A model generated the notes under the pieces. It was not told where the DNA came from. It did no database searches and worked only from the letters and a program-made list of their open reading frames with translations. Made by a program: the position numbers and the translations under genes. A stretch of 64,000 nucleotides of DNA from Buxus sempervirens (lineage: Eukaryota; Streptophyta; Magnoliopsida; Buxales; Buxaceae). Positions 48,701 to 59,356 of the stretch are shown here, piece by piece; position 1 is the stretch's first letter, and every line of letters begins with the position of its first letter. The DNA is taken from the NCBI GenBank assembly GCA_947561395.2, contig OX387186.1, positions 6,561,888-6,625,887 on the forward strand, given 5' to 3'.

Positions 48701-49838
48701 TGGGTTCTTCACAAGTGTCTACGCTTTGAACCAACATAGCCAGTTCGGTCAATGGGAAATCTGCTTTGTTCAGAGGTTTCCTACATTGATTGTTTGCCAG
48801 TTTTTGTGAAGGTACCTGCTTTCATTTTTTTATTATCTGTCAATTTGTCATTGTTTTATTATTTCCTATTTTTTGTTGAAAAAGGTGTGGAATGGTTACT
48901 CCTCCAATTTGTTTTGGTATATTATTGTTTGGTGACCATGTCTAATTATTCTTAGCATCATGCCAGACCTTTGTCATGTGGCCGTTTGAAAGGAATCAGC
49001 TTAAACTACTCAATCCGCTAAAAAAACATGCACACAAAGTGTCTGTAAAAAAGCCTAGACCAATTTATTTTTCAGGTTTTGATGCTACGAAACAGGCTTT
49101 TTTGCAGCAAAGAAAATGTGAACCAAAAGAGCTTTGTTTCATGAAAATATTTCACAAAGCAAAAACAATCTAATTGCTTTTCTTCCTTTTTGCAGCAATA
49201 ACTGAGAAGCACTACGAAACGCAGCCTAAAACAATCTTAAAATTCCATAACAGACTTCCGCAAACCAATCCCCTAGAGCCTGACAAAAAATCAACTCTAA
49301 CTCACCTAGTAAAGACCATGTTTGTCTCCTACTAATTTTTCTCCACACGCATTCATTTCCTTCCCCATTTTATATACACATACAAATATATACATAGCGG
49401 AAATACTTGGAATATAAAACCTAGGTACCCTGTCATAAGATATCTTCATGAAACCAAATAGGGCTTGTTAGGGATTTCGAGGTTTTTTCTTACCTTGGAA
49501 GCGATCGTGATGCCACGCTCACGCTCAAGGCTGATAGAATCCATGGCGCGTTCGTGGGGAATGTCGGCACCACACTGCCTGAGGAGCCTGTCCATGAGGG
49601 TGGTCTTGCCGTGATCCACATGCGCAATCACCGCTACGTTGCGAAGCCGACTAGGGTCTACGAAGCCGCTCGGTGCGGCGGCGGAGGCGGTGGCCGTCGC
49701 AGCCGAGAACGAGCGCGTAAGGCCAGCAGCGTATGGAAACAGAGAGCTCTTCACAGCATTCGATTGACCGTAGTAGCGTGAGAAGGCAAGAGACTTTCGG
49801 CTGGCAGACCACAGGGAACGAAGCAATGGACCCGCCAT
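30069..49838 (-). CDS. TypA/BipA-type translational GTPase, mitochondrial-like
   Basis: Nineteen exons: 49838-49494, 48285-48211, 48073-47923, 45950-45882, 45789-45617, 44322-44185, 44047-43922, 41715-41617, 40163-40043, 39872-39809, 38575-38521, 38391-38267, 36592-36519, 36308-36259, 33831-33745, 33309-33259, 33169-33086, 30301-30251 and 30152-30069. All junctions are GT..AG and in phase; 2022 nt, 673 aa, close to plant relatives such as At2g31060. The first about 55 residues are rich in Ser, Ala and Arg without acidic residues, a mitochondrial-type presequence. GTPase motifs: AHVDHGKT (72-79), RERGITI (about 106-112), DTPGHADF (130-137), NKVD (184-187) and SAKEG. The elongation factor domain II, EF-G-C-like domain ([30 protein letters not shown]) and BipA-specific C-terminus ([37 protein letters not shown]-like, TLEEAIGYV) follow. 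BipA binds ribosomes and aids assembly or translation under stress; an organellar role is inferred. Confidence 0.95.
30822..31003. repeat. Tandem duplication, 91-bp unit, in a TypA intron
   Basis: GAAAATGGAAGCATC...CCTAAAATAGACCAAAACC occurs at 30822-30912 and again at 30913-31003 with a few substitutions. It lies in the intron between 33086 and 30301. Confidence 0.85.
31292..31413. repeat. Tandem duplication, 61-bp unit, in the same TypA intron
   Basis: CATGAAAACAAAAACAAATT...ATAAAGCTGAGC is repeated at 31292-31352 and 31353-31413 with one mismatch, so it is a recent duplication, about 300 bp from the 91-bp one. Confidence 0.9.
32855..33030 (-). mobile_element. 3'-end fragment of an RTE-type LINE
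   Basis: The plus strand reads AACAACAACAAAATGCCTTACCCCACTTGGTCGGGGCT..., then TTTTGGTCTTCCTC. This is the familiar reverse-complement 3' tail of plant RTE elements (AACAACAAAGCCTT...CCCACTAAGTGGGGTCGGCT). Only the tail remains, inside the TypA intron 33085-30302. Confidence 0.6.
33832..36258. other. Large TypA intron, nothing distinct seen
   Basis: The 2.4-kb intron between exons 14 and 15 of the TypA gene. AT-rich, with a degenerate direct repeat of TAAGCYATTTTCTTA(T)TTTCTAGC near 33958 and 34001. No gene or element ends recognised. Confidence 0.4.
38122..38228. repeat. Long (GA)n microsatellite next to a TypA splice donor
   Basis: About 100 bp of AG/GGAG repeats, nearly pure (GA)n from 38155 to 38228. 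On the gene's strand it is a (CT)n tract starting about 38 nt after the donor of exon 12 (exon end 38267). Confidence 0.95.
39045..39063. repeat. Short (GA)n microsatellite
   Basis: About nine GA units within a TypA intron. Confidence 0.8.
42719..42772. repeat. (TA)n microsatellite
   Basis: A pure TA run of about 54 bp within the TypA intron between exons 7 and 8. It is preceded by TG/TGTGTG-rich DNA. Confidence 0.95.
45430..45451. repeat. Short (AT)n microsatellite
   Basis: ATATAT run of about 20 bp in a TypA intron. Confidence 0.8.
45951..47922. other. TypA intron 3, partly pyrimidine-rich low complexity
   Basis: The 2-kb intron between exons 3 and 4. From 46940 to 47180 the plus strand is mostly C and T (CTCTCTCTC, CCTCCTCTTTTTT), giving an Arg/Glu/Lys-rich nonsense frame on the other strand. 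No gene seen. Confidence 0.5.
49075..49226 (+). mobile_element. MITE family B copy 3, 3'-end fragment in TypA intron 1
   Basis: AAAGCTTTGTTTCATGAAAA-like and AGCAAAAACAATCTAATTGC blocks align with 27870-27950. The end reads GAAACGCAGCC, the reverse complement of GGCTGCGTTTC, matching the family terminus. The left end is not recognisable. Confidence 0.65.
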
Positions 49839-50282
49839 TTCCCCGAGAAATGGCAGCGGCTGCCGTTCCGATGGCTGCTCCTCTTCGAATAAGAATGAGA
49901 ACTAGGCAGTGAAACAGAGACGAGCTCGTTGGCTTGGAAAATCGAATGAGTTCGTTGCCACGTGTAACATGGATTCGGCTTGCCTGGGGCGAACCTCCGC
50001 TCCAAAATTTGGGTTGCTACTGAAGCCCTGGATTGAATGAGAAGCTCTGGATGGGCAACCGGTCGTGTTAAGGCGGGTTTTCATAAACCCTAACCCTACC
50101 CCTAGGCAAATAGCATTATAACTAGTTTTAAATAAAATATATCCATAACAATATGTGTGGATTGTGCTAAACCCGAACCCACTCCTAACCTGATTTTCTG
50201 ATTTTGATAATAATGTTAACAATAGTATTTTTGAAGTATTTATTGAACTTGGTTGTTGTTTTCCGAACTTCCATGTATACAA

Positions 50283-50761
50283 TAGTTATTGTTTTACAGG
50301 CAAAATAATAATAGTAATTGTTTTAAAGAAATAATAATTATTTCATTTTGTAAAATATAATTATAATTGTATTATATTTATTAGTAAAATAAATATCCTT
50401 TCATAAAAACATAATAGTTAAATAAATATTTAAAGTGACACCTAAAAGGGCTACTTTATTTAAATAATATATCTATGATTATTATTGTTAAGTAATAGTA
50501 AAATAAATATTCAAATTAAGATATAACTAAATATTAATTATTCTTTAATTTAGTTAAAGATAACATTGGAGAAAGGGAGTATAAGAGATTAGATATATTT
50601 CAATTTAGTTAAAGATAACAAAAAAAATCAAATATTATCCATTTTAAGAAATTATTGATTTCAAATAAATTATTTTAATGTAAGACTCAAAAAGACTATT
50701 GGAAAAATGAGGAGATGTCCATGTGAAAAAAAGAGAATGTGGTGTTTTCTGTACTTTTGCT

Positions 50762-50793
<32 letters not shown>

Positions 50794-51880
50794 ACCATGT
50801 TTGCTTTTAGCTGGTGGGCCATCATCAGCCCGTGAGGACTCTTCTTCCGTAAAAAAGGAAACCTTCAGTTCCTAAACCGGTAAACCCTATCTATCCGTCT
50901 CCGGGTACGCACAATTTTTTAGGGTCCTTTCTCTCTCTTATATCGGAGGTTTTTCGGTGAATTTTTTTTGCTTTTGACAGCGCTCTTTTAGGCGCTTCTG
51001 TAAGTCACACTGAAGAATGATTTTGTTTTTTTTTTTTTTTGACAGTTCTCTATAAAACGCCATTAACGTCAACACAGCTAGTATCTACAACCGGTTGTAA
51101 GGTAAAGTAGCAATTTTATAATTATAAATAATCAGAAACAGTTTTGGTACGTAGATTATTTTCCAAGAATCAAATTGTGAAATATACTATTGAGGACTTT
51201 AGAGCTTGTAAACGTGTAAATTATCTTTTGTTTGGTCACTCAGAAATATGCCATTGACAACTATAGAGATTGTAGGCGTTTAAATTACTTTTCGTGATTA
51301 CCCAACCAAAAAAAGAAAAAAAAAATCTGATTACCAAGAACACGGTTGAAAGAGGGATGATGCATGCTTGCATTGAAGGGCATTAAGGGATGTTAGAGGG
51401 GCACTTCTTCTTTTAGGTGCAATGGTTGTTTAACATGATATCTTGCTGCAATGATTGGCACCCAATTCTTCAAATAAATTTGGATAAGGTTTGTGCAAAA
51501 CTAAACATATAAGTGTTATTTTATCTTTGAAGGTTTGGTTCAGAGCCTGATTTTATAGTTTTTCTTGTTTCTTTAACTCTTCAGCACTTTAGATCTTCAT
51601 CTTCTTGTGAACTACCTATATAGAGATCAACCCTTCACAAGATATATTGTTTTTTGCAGAGGCTTTCTTTACGTGTGTTCACTATAGAAGGCTTCTTTGT
51701 TCTGTTGCACCTCATTTATATATCCATTTTCTTTTCAAAATCAATCAAAGACAGACAGGTATAAAGGGTAAGTTCTTCTTTGATTTCTTCCTCTCTCTTT
51801 TTCTGCAATTGATCATTTTGCTCCAATTGTCTTGGTTTTCTTGTATAATCTTCTAAATCTTTCAAGATTTTCTTTTCTTT
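50283..51880. other. Intergenic between TypA and the LBD gene
   Basis: Strongly AT-rich, with TA/CA dinucleotide runs at 50765-50790. The CT-rich stretch before 51890 probably holds the promoter and leader of the LBD gene. No gene seen. Confidence 0.45.
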
Positions 51881-51889
51881 TGATCAAGA

Positions 51890-52688
51890 ATGGAAAACAA
51901 CGATGGGGGACCTCCGCCCACATACCAAGCATGTGCAGCGTGCAAGCATCAGAGGAAGAGATGCAAACCAGATTGCATTTTGGCGCCCTACTTTAGTGCA
52001 ACCAAGATCAGTGATTTCCAAGCAGTTCACAAACTATTTGGTGTCAGCAATCTCCAGAAATTGCTTCGGAGTCTCAGAACCGATGAGGAAAGACATGAAG
52101 CTGTGCAATCTTTGATATGGGAAGCGAAATCTCGGCAGAAAGATCCGGTGAACGGCGCTTATGGCGAGTATAAAAGAGTCTGCGAGGAGCTTAATTTGCT
52201 GAAGAGACAACAGTACATGAATCAAGCCCAGCAGAATGGGATTTATAGGCAGCCTGCCACAGGCTTGATGGGTGGGTGGAACAATAACAACAATGGAGCA
52301 GGACCCAGTAGAGTTCATGGTGATAACAGTACTGTAAATTATATTAATAGCAACAGGAATTTGATGTTAGACCCAAGTGCATACAATTATCCTTCTCTAG
52401 GGATACAAGAACTAGAGGGAAGAGAGCCTCTTGCACCTGTGGATTTCCAATCACTTAACCAACAGCAACACTATTATCTTACAGGTATACACTGCAGTTT
52501 TAATTTGTTTGTCTCTTTGCATGCATTGATCTTTCTTGACTGCCATCATCCATGGGGAAAAATCTGACATATGAGAATTGGATTTTTCTTATGTTATTTC
52601 ATGATTTTAACTTGATCAGGTGCATGCAGATGATCATATTCTCAGGACTTACAAGACTATTTTTCATGTGCCAGATCAACTTAATTAA
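51890..52688 (+). CDS. LOB-domain protein, LBD22-like
   Basis: Two exons, 51890-52484 and 52630-52688, joined at ACAG|GTATAC and GCATGCAG|ATGATC in phase, 217 aa. The LOB domain starts with the C-x2-C-x6-C-x3-C zinc-finger-like motif (C15, C18, C25, C29 in ACAACKHQRKRCKPDC) and a GAS block (ISDFQAVHKLFGVSNLQKLL). It continues with DPVNGAYGEYKRVCEELNLLK; the regular leucine zipper of class I members is not evident. The combination of QRK..C and KDPV.G.YGEY resembles the LBD22-type clade. The rest is Asn/Gln-rich. LBD proteins are plant-specific nuclear transcription factors in lateral organ and boundary development; the role of this clade is poorly known. Without splicing, the frame would read 27 codons into the intron. 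Confidence 0.9.
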
Positions 52689-52981
52689 TTGAGTGGTGGA
52701 GTTAAAAGTGAAGGCAATTGGAAGGTACAGTGCAGGATGGAGGACCAGGATTAATATCCCATTTTCTTTTAGTTAATTGTCAGTACAAAGTTTCAATTTT
52801 CATTAAATGAAGTGCACTTGAAGCCAATGGAAGATATAGTGTAGGATACAGGATCACTTATTTTCATTTCCTAAATTTTGGTTTGAAGGATTTTAGTTTT
52901 TTTTTTTTTTCTGTCATTAACTCAATTTTTTATTGAAATATTCATGAGTTCAGAATCTGTTTGTTTTACTTAAAACTAGCT

Positions 52982-53140
52982 CAATTGAGATCTTGTGCAA
53001 CCTTTATCTACAATCTTATATGCAGCTTTTCACAAGATCATGCCATGTGTATTGTGAATGGCATATCTGTAAATTTTTAAGCAATCCTGTGAAAAGCTGC
53101 ATATAAGGTTGTAGATAAAAGTTGCATAGGATCTCATCTG
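52982..53140. mobile_element. Foldback Mutator-like MITE with exact 9-bp target-site duplication
   Basis: A 159-bp element made of two 57-bp arms (52982-53038 and 53084-53140; CAATTGAGATC... against CAGATGAGATC...) around a 45-bp loop. AAACTAGCT flanks it on both sides (52973-52981 and 53141-53149). A 9-bp duplication fits Mutator-type transposition. It lies about 290 bp downstream of the LBD stop codon. Confidence 0.88.
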
Positions 53141-53699
53141 AAACTAGCTAGGGTGGCACGAGCAGTACTTCACGTACATACATTCATTTCCTAAAATACC
53201 CTCCAATTATTTCTAATTTTACTCTAATATTTGGTTTGTTATTGTCACGTGTCATAACTAACTGCTCTAATCTTAATTTGTTATGCTACATGTCATAACT
53301 AACTGCTCTAATACTTCATTTGTTACCGCCATATGTCATAACTAATTGCTCTAATTATTTTGCTACGTGCATAGCGCGTGCATTCCCTAGAATACACTTA
53401 AACTTGTATACAATACAGGTACATGGATAGGATTTTAAAGGAATATAGGAGTCTTTCAAAATTTTAATGAGGGTATTCTTTGATTATAATGCCAGAATCT
53501 TCAAGGTGTTATCTTATGATGTTGAAACATTTTCAGTGGAAAATGTTTTATTTTTTTAAAATTTCAACTATTTGTTTTCATGTAAACTGCATCCAAATGT
53601 ATCTCAAGTTTTAGAAATAAGTCAATTTTTTAGAAAATTACGTACTTATCAAAATGTTGAACCCCATTTTCTAGAAAATCAAGATTGAGCGATACGTAC

Positions 53700-53940
53700 C
53701 ACCACTATTGGCGTATCATACGACTTGCCACAGTCACCGCCACCACTATGGACATAACATTACCACCACCATCATGCATGGGGTTAACACTAATTCCACC
53801 ATGGGCATTCACTACCACAACCCTACCACCTCACCATGACCCCTATAACCAATGACATACTACCATGCACTCCCGTTGCCACAATCATTGCCACCATGAC
53901 CACCAGTGGCACCACCATCACCTAATAACCATCAACATTA
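53700..53940. repeat. ACC/CCA-rich degenerate minisatellite
   Basis: Plus strand is dominated by CCACCA, CACTAC and ACCATG motifs, much like the core of MITE B copy 2, but without that family's termini. Confidence 0.7.
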
Positions 53941-54590
53941 TAATGTTTCTATATATAGCTAGATTAAGCCTTCGACTTAGATATTTGAATTCTTTGACAA
54001 AATTTATTTCTTTGACTTGGTCGATCTTTTTGCTTGAAAGCCAAAAAAATTTTATTATATACAAAGAGAAACGAGAAATTTGAAGAAGGAAATAAATAAG
54101 AGGAAGAGAGAGAAGATAAGAGAAAAGAAATAAAGATGAATGCTGCTTCAGGGATCTTAAGCACATAGCTTTTAGAAATCACATCCTATTAAGACATTGA
54201 TGGCAATATTGATAAATAAGCCATACATAAGCTATGTGCATCAAACCAAAGACAAGATTAATATCTTCCAATTGCCTATCGGTTTTAGGATGAAAGAGGG
54301 GGACCATCCCCCTAGGTCATGACAAATGATATCAAAGATAGGTCACAAGTCGATGCGGGCGGGTTGACAAGAATAGGCACATGTGGTGATGGTCCTCCAG
54401 GCTTCTGGCTTCTGGGTTGGCAAGCTACTGCACGGGAACAAAAGAGAGAAGTGATCGAGAACTACACCTTAGGTCGTCACAATTTTAGTGCATCATTTTT
54501 TGCCTTTATATGATTTTTTCTTATTCTTATTGTGCAAAAGAAAATAAGATGAAATGAGGACCGGTCGTATGCTTGCTTTTATTGAAAGTT

Positions 54591-54983
54591 GAAATTAATT
54601 ATTAGTGATACTTTTTGAAAATAACTAAAATTCAGTCAGTAAAGTTTTTTGAATTTTAACTTTTTTTTTTTTTTTAGAATGTTAAGAATAAATTCTTCCA
54701 AGAATACCCTTATACCACTCACTCACATGATTTGTACAACTCAAAAAAGTGACTTGTATCTTTAATTAGCATTGTGTACTAATCTATACAAGTCATTTTA
54801 TTGATTTGTACAAAGTCATTCGAGTGACTGATGTAAGGGCATTTTTGGAATAGGTGGTTTGTAAGGGTGAAATGTTATTAAAATTTAATTATTTTGTAAA
54901 GGTTTTTCAAAACTTAAAACTTAAAACTTTGATGACTGAATTTTAATAATTTTCAAAAAATATCACTAAAAATTCATTTTCCC
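54591..54983. mobile_element. MITE with long terminal inverted repeats
   Basis: The left arm 54591-54655 (TTAGTGATACTTTTTGAAAA, AAAATTCAGTCA) and right arm about 54915-54983 are reverse complements at roughly 85 percent over about 60 bp, in an element of about 390 bp. A smaller internal palindrome of ACTTGTA and GATTTGTACAA motifs is present. I did not find a clear target-site duplication. Confidence 0.7.
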
Positions 54984-55443
54984 TAACAGTACTGGTTCAC
55001 CCCGATAACTTTACGCAGACTATTAAGATACGCAGACTATTAAGAATCACGTGGAGATCGGTCCTTTGTGCACGAGGAGGAGAGAGTCTTCAAATTTGAC
55101 CGCTCTCTTCGCTTCGAATACGAATGAATCGGGACGGTACTCAATGTCCCTCTTTGGAAGGGGAATTCCTTGAAAAGTCAAGAAACTGACTTATTTGCCA
55201 TTTGGGGACCCTCTCATCATGGAGGTTAATTCCATGGACTTTCAAACATGTGCGTGAGGCCCAAGGAAAAAACCTCACCTATGACCTCATCATTTCCATG
55301 AGCAAATGCCTATAGCTGGCCCAAAACTACGGAATTACCCCCTGAACGTAGGCACCAGGAATTCTCGTGATTCTTCTTCACACCACGAGAAAATCATTTT
55401 AATTTCGTACTTTCATGGTTTAAGTAGCACCTATGGGTGTAAC

Positions 55444-55824
55444 CAAGGTTTTAAGTTTCGGTGGTTCTGGGCGTGCCGCCCAGGGCACCGAACGGCATTT
55501 CGGCGGCACGCCGCACGCCGGAAAAATTTTAATGGCAAAAAAAAATAAAAAATAATGTTTTTTTAGATTTCAGCGAAATTTCGACGGCACGCCGCTCCGT
55601 TTCGCCGGCACGCCGTCCGTTTCGCTAAAAAAATCTTTAAAAAAATTACATTTTTCGACCGTTTCGCCCGTTTCGGTCGGCACGCCGACCGTTTCGCTTG
55701 AAATTTCGGTCTGTTTCGCCAACGACACAAATTAACGATTTCCCCCAGCGAAACGCATCGCTGGGGGCAAAAAACCGAAATTTCGGCGGCACGCCGCGGC
55801 GTGCCGCCGAAACTGTAAACCTTG
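55444..55824. mobile_element. GC-rich MITE with exact 8-bp target-site duplication
   Basis: A 381-bp element with termini CAAGGTTTTAAGTTTCGG and, in reverse, CAAGGTTTACAGTTTCGG. It is flanked by GGTGTAAC on both sides (55436-55443 and 55825-55832). The 8-bp duplication suggests a hAT-type element. The interior is a dense array of CGGCACGCCG palindromes and GTTTCG motifs, strikingly GC-rich in an AT-rich region. Confidence 0.9.
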
Positions 55825-55829
55825 GGTGT

Positions 55830-56650
55830 AACTTGAGTCAGGTTGCATTTTAAATTAAGTTATGTTACAGTTTTTGTTAGGTTCGATTATGTATGCAATT
55901 TGTCTTCTTTTTTTTTGTTGGTAATAAAACAAAATATGATATGTGTCTTGGTTGTAAAATCTGTAATCCGAACTAATCCGATTCGGTTTTGGGTTGATGT
56001 TTTGATTAAATCGAATCAAATCAAACTAAAACTGAACTTATAAATTTGTTTCGTTAAACTAAACCAAACCAAACAAAACTGAATTCACAAATTTATACAC
56101 AATCAGTTTGGTTTTTTAGTTGGAGTTATCAGTTCGTTTCGATTTTGTGTTGACAATCACAAACCTTAGTTTGATTTTAGATTAATGTCAGCCCGATCAA
56201 ACACGATCCAAAAAGAACTAAGTCCAACCCCTAAAATGTCACACTTGCGCAACTATAATATCATGATTTTGTTTGTACAATTGTTAATTTGCATTTGGAA
56301 AAGAAAAAATAATTTTGGGGGCAACAGGATAATACTTGCTTCTCTTTTATGCTGCATTGGTTCTTGTTATTTGTGACAGACGTTATCATGTAAAGCTTGT
56401 AAGAATTAGTATATTTTTCTTGCTGTTCTTGCTCCACATGATAGCATCTGACTTCTTAAAAACATGAACTAACTCAGTATAAAATTATATTTCTTCTCGA
56501 AGCGACATGGCATGGAGCGAATTCCGATTCACAAGTAAAATAGGTGAAAAAGTCATACCTAAAATTGATTAGATGTTGTCACTTAAGCCTTTAGAAAATT
56601 TTGTCATGCTTTGATAATTGAAATCACATAGTTGAAAGTGGTATATCATA
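55830..56650. other. Intergenic, no gene seen
   Basis: Around 55970-56200 it is rich in AAACCAAACC, AATCGAAT and GGTTTGG-like motifs resembling decayed hAT-type MITE DNA. No gene recognised. Confidence 0.35.
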
Positions 56651-56655
56651 CGGAT

Positions 56656-56826
56656 CACTTCCTGGAGTGGCTTTATCTGCAGCCCTTAAGTGAAGCCTTT
56701 ACCAGATACAGACACGTGTCCTGTGGTTGAAAATTGTTAGTTGAGTGTTTACATCCACAGAACACGTGTTTGCATCATGTGAAGGCTTCACTTAAAAGAC
56801 TACAGATAGAACCACCATAGGAAATG
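56656..56826. mobile_element. Foldback MITE, family A copy 2
   Basis: A 171-bp element; CACTTCCTGGAGTGGCTTTA at the left pairs with CATTTCCTATGGTGGTTCTA read from the right. Arms are about 43 bp, and the core has ACACGTGTTTGC as in copy 1 at 2459-2572. Both copies share GATCA on the left and TGAATTG on the right, so the true ends may be a few bases further out. Confidence 0.75.
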
Positions 56827-57102
56827 AATTGCATACCATAACCCCAAATTAGAAACAACCTTGAATCCGTCATTTTGTATGCCCCAGAACGAACGAGAAG
56901 ATTCCTTCTAAACCGGAGATTTTAAGGCATAAGTCAGTCTTGTAATATCCTTCAAGAAACAGGGCAAGAGTCTTTTACCAATTCACACAAAATCCACAGA
57001 AATGATAAGTAGAAAACATTGCCATCCCCTCCGGTTCCTCTCACCTTCCTTCAGCACTTAAAAATAATAATTTTGCATGTGGTCACCCCACTAACTTTCC
57101 CC

Positions 57103-57110
57103 TTAAATAG
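57103..57110 (+). promoter_or_regulatory. Candidate TATA box of the ERF gene
   Basis: TTAAATAG, 120 bp upstream of the chosen ATG at 57223. This position is one reason to reject the in-frame ATG at 57019 as the start. Confidence 0.35.
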
Positions 57111-57222
57111 AGCCAGTTCCACAACGTTACCTCAATTTCCACAAACACAAATCCAAAGAAGAAACTCAAGCACCTCCCCAACCACCAGCACCGGCACCAA
57201 AATAAACAGAGCAAGCAAAGAC

Positions 57223-57897
57223 ATGGCTCGTTTCTCTTCAAGCCAACATCGTGCAGTAGCCTCAGAAAACGAGCCACTACCTCTTAACGAGAACGATTCA
57301 GAGGACATGGTTCTATGCCAGGTCCTCAACGAAGCTTCGGCCATCAACAACAAATCAGAGTCACCCTCTCAGCAATCAAATCACGGTCGAAACGGTTTGA
57401 AACCCACTCCACAGATAGGAAAGAAACATTACAGAGGTGTTCGACGTCGTCCTTGGGGGAAATTTGCAGCCGAGATTCGTGATTCCTCGCGACATGGCCA
57501 ACGCTTGTGGCTAGGCACATTTGAAACGGCTGAAGAAGCTGCCTTGGCTTATGATAGAGCGGCATTTAGGATGCGAGGCTCCAAGGCTCTGCTTAACTTC
57601 CCAGTTGATTTCGTCGTTGCATCGTCTGCGCAACCATTGATTCAGGCGGATTCACGCTCCGAGGAGTCAAATAAACTGCCATCGACTTCGGTTGAGAGTT
57701 CAAGTGGGCTGTCAAGCATCATCGATCAGTCGTCATCATCGGAAAGTAGTCCGGTCGTGGGGTTTGAAGGTCTGGGGCCAGATTACATGGACAAGTTGGT
57801 ATGGCTATCAGAGGCAGAGAAAGAATATCTGGGCTTCTCTTCTTCTACTTCCTCGTATCCCTCGTCGTGTTATCCTTGTAATGAGAAAACGTAGTTG
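57223..57897 (+). CDS. AP2/ERF transcription factor, ERF group IX (B-3)
   Basis: Intronless. I take the ATG at 57223 (224 codons, 223 or 224 aa with the stop near 57895); an in-frame ATG at 57019 would add 68 residues but lies upstream of a TATA-like motif. The N-terminal [20 protein letters not shown] motif is typical of group IX activators (ERF1, ERF15 and related). A single AP2 domain (about residues 68-127) reads [40 protein letters not shown] and [11 protein letters not shown], with the ERF-type Ala and Asp in AAEIRD. The Ser-rich C-terminus has an acidic [19 protein letters not shown] segment. Group IX proteins bind GCC-box promoters in the nucleus in ethylene, jasmonate and defence signalling; that role is inferred from the family. 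Confidence 0.92.
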
Positions 57898-57899
57898 AT

Positions 57900-59060
57900 G
57901 TGGAAGGAGTTTTTAGTGAGCTTTTTGCAATTAAATTAATAGTGAATCTTTTAGTGGTTTAACAAATTTCAACAAATATGGCTAAATATCATAGCAAACG
58001 TGCAAGGGTAATTTTTGTTAAGATATCGTATTTGGGCACTCTGATATCCATAGTTGCGCCTCCCGTCTCCACTTATAACCTCAAGTTTTTAGGTGGCGTC
58101 TCCACTTATCACCTCAAGTTTTTAGGTGCAATGGTTATCTAATTAACATGGTATTAGAGTGGAAGGTTTTGTGTTCAACTCGCAGAGTGAATTTACCTTT
58201 GTATTACTTGTTTATATCCAGGGTATAAATGCACCTATTTGTCCTCTCTCTGTTATTTGAGCCCTTTGATATACTTAGTTACGTCTTCACCTATCTTAAC
58301 AATTTTTAGTGTGTAGTGGAAGCCATCTGCACCCAAAAGCATGCACCAATGTTATAATTGGTTGTTTAAATTTTAAAAAATTAGTTTCTCTGTCAATAAA
58401 CTAATTTTCAAAATCGAATTAATTTATTAAGCACCGGTGCATAATTTTTGGTGCAGAAGATTTGTGCCCATTCATAAAGAGACATGGAAGCATCTCATCT
58501 TCAAGCGCATACTTGTACACATATTTCACTGTCAATGCTCCAAATGATATTTAGTCCACAAGCATGGCCACATGTTTTATTGATTTATTATATTGATAGA
58601 ACAGTTGATGAAACGTGAAGGCGGTCCTAACCGATGTACATATATTTTGAACCATCCGATCATCCGACTTAGTTGCATAATTAAAGATCAAACGGTGCAT
58701 ACGCTTTTGATTCAATTACTAATAAGGGTTTGACCGGCTGCGCCCGAGTCTTTTCCTAAGTCTCAAAAGATTGCCGCACCAAGACGAGACACGTGGTGGG
58801 TCAGACGGTCAAAGAAGTTCACCCACGGAATGGATAAATAACTGGGTTGGTGTGGGCGTCGTAATCGAGACGGAATATATTTATTTACGAACAAAGTTGA
58901 TTACGATTACGATATCAGACAAAATAAACGTCACCAATTCAAAAGTTGGTTTATTAGTCTTGCCCTGTAAGCCCGATCTACGCCACTATCTTCCTAGAAA
59001 AAAATTGGAAAAATACACCCATGAAGTTGGTGGAAGTAAATAAATACCAAATGGTCAAGG
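57900..59060. other. Intergenic, no gene seen
   Basis: Contains a direct repeat of CTCCACTTAT.ACCTCAAGTTTTTAGGTG (58068 and 58101) and otherwise AT-rich DNA without recognisable genes. Confidence 0.4.
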
Positions 59061-59076
59061 GCTATGTAATCCTCCA

Positions 59077-59356
59077 ATGTGGGTTAATCCTATGTGGCTT
59101 GGAGGACTGGAGGTTCTATGATCAAATTGCTTTGCATGCAGGGGTTAGTCCCAAGGATTGAACCCTCTGCCTATAAGGTTTATTGCACTTTTGTAATGTT
59201 ATGGTGATGCATGGTCCAATTACCCCAACAAAGATTAGTAGCTATGGCTCAATCTAGACATTCTACAACAGAGAGGAAGTCACTATGGTCATCCACGAGT
59301 TTGGGCATGATGGTAGTCCATTTCCTCCCTTTTTCCCTGCCCCAAAAAGAAAAAAT
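59077..59356 (+). mobile_element. SINE copy B with target-site duplication
   Basis: A 280-bp copy with a box B-like TATGATCAAATTGC (near 59117), the GCATGCAGGGGTTAG block, the shared 3' module and an A-rich end. TGTAATCCTCCA (59065-59076) and TGTAATCCTGCA (59357-59368) flank it, an 11-of-12 target-site duplication. The head is more divergent than in copy A. Confidence 0.85.

Noticed and set aside
57019..57222. Upstream in-frame start of the ERF gene
   Set aside because: It lies upstream of a TATA-like motif at 57103 and adds a sequence unlike ERF N-termini; the start at 57223 leads straight into the conserved [11 protein letters not shown] motif.
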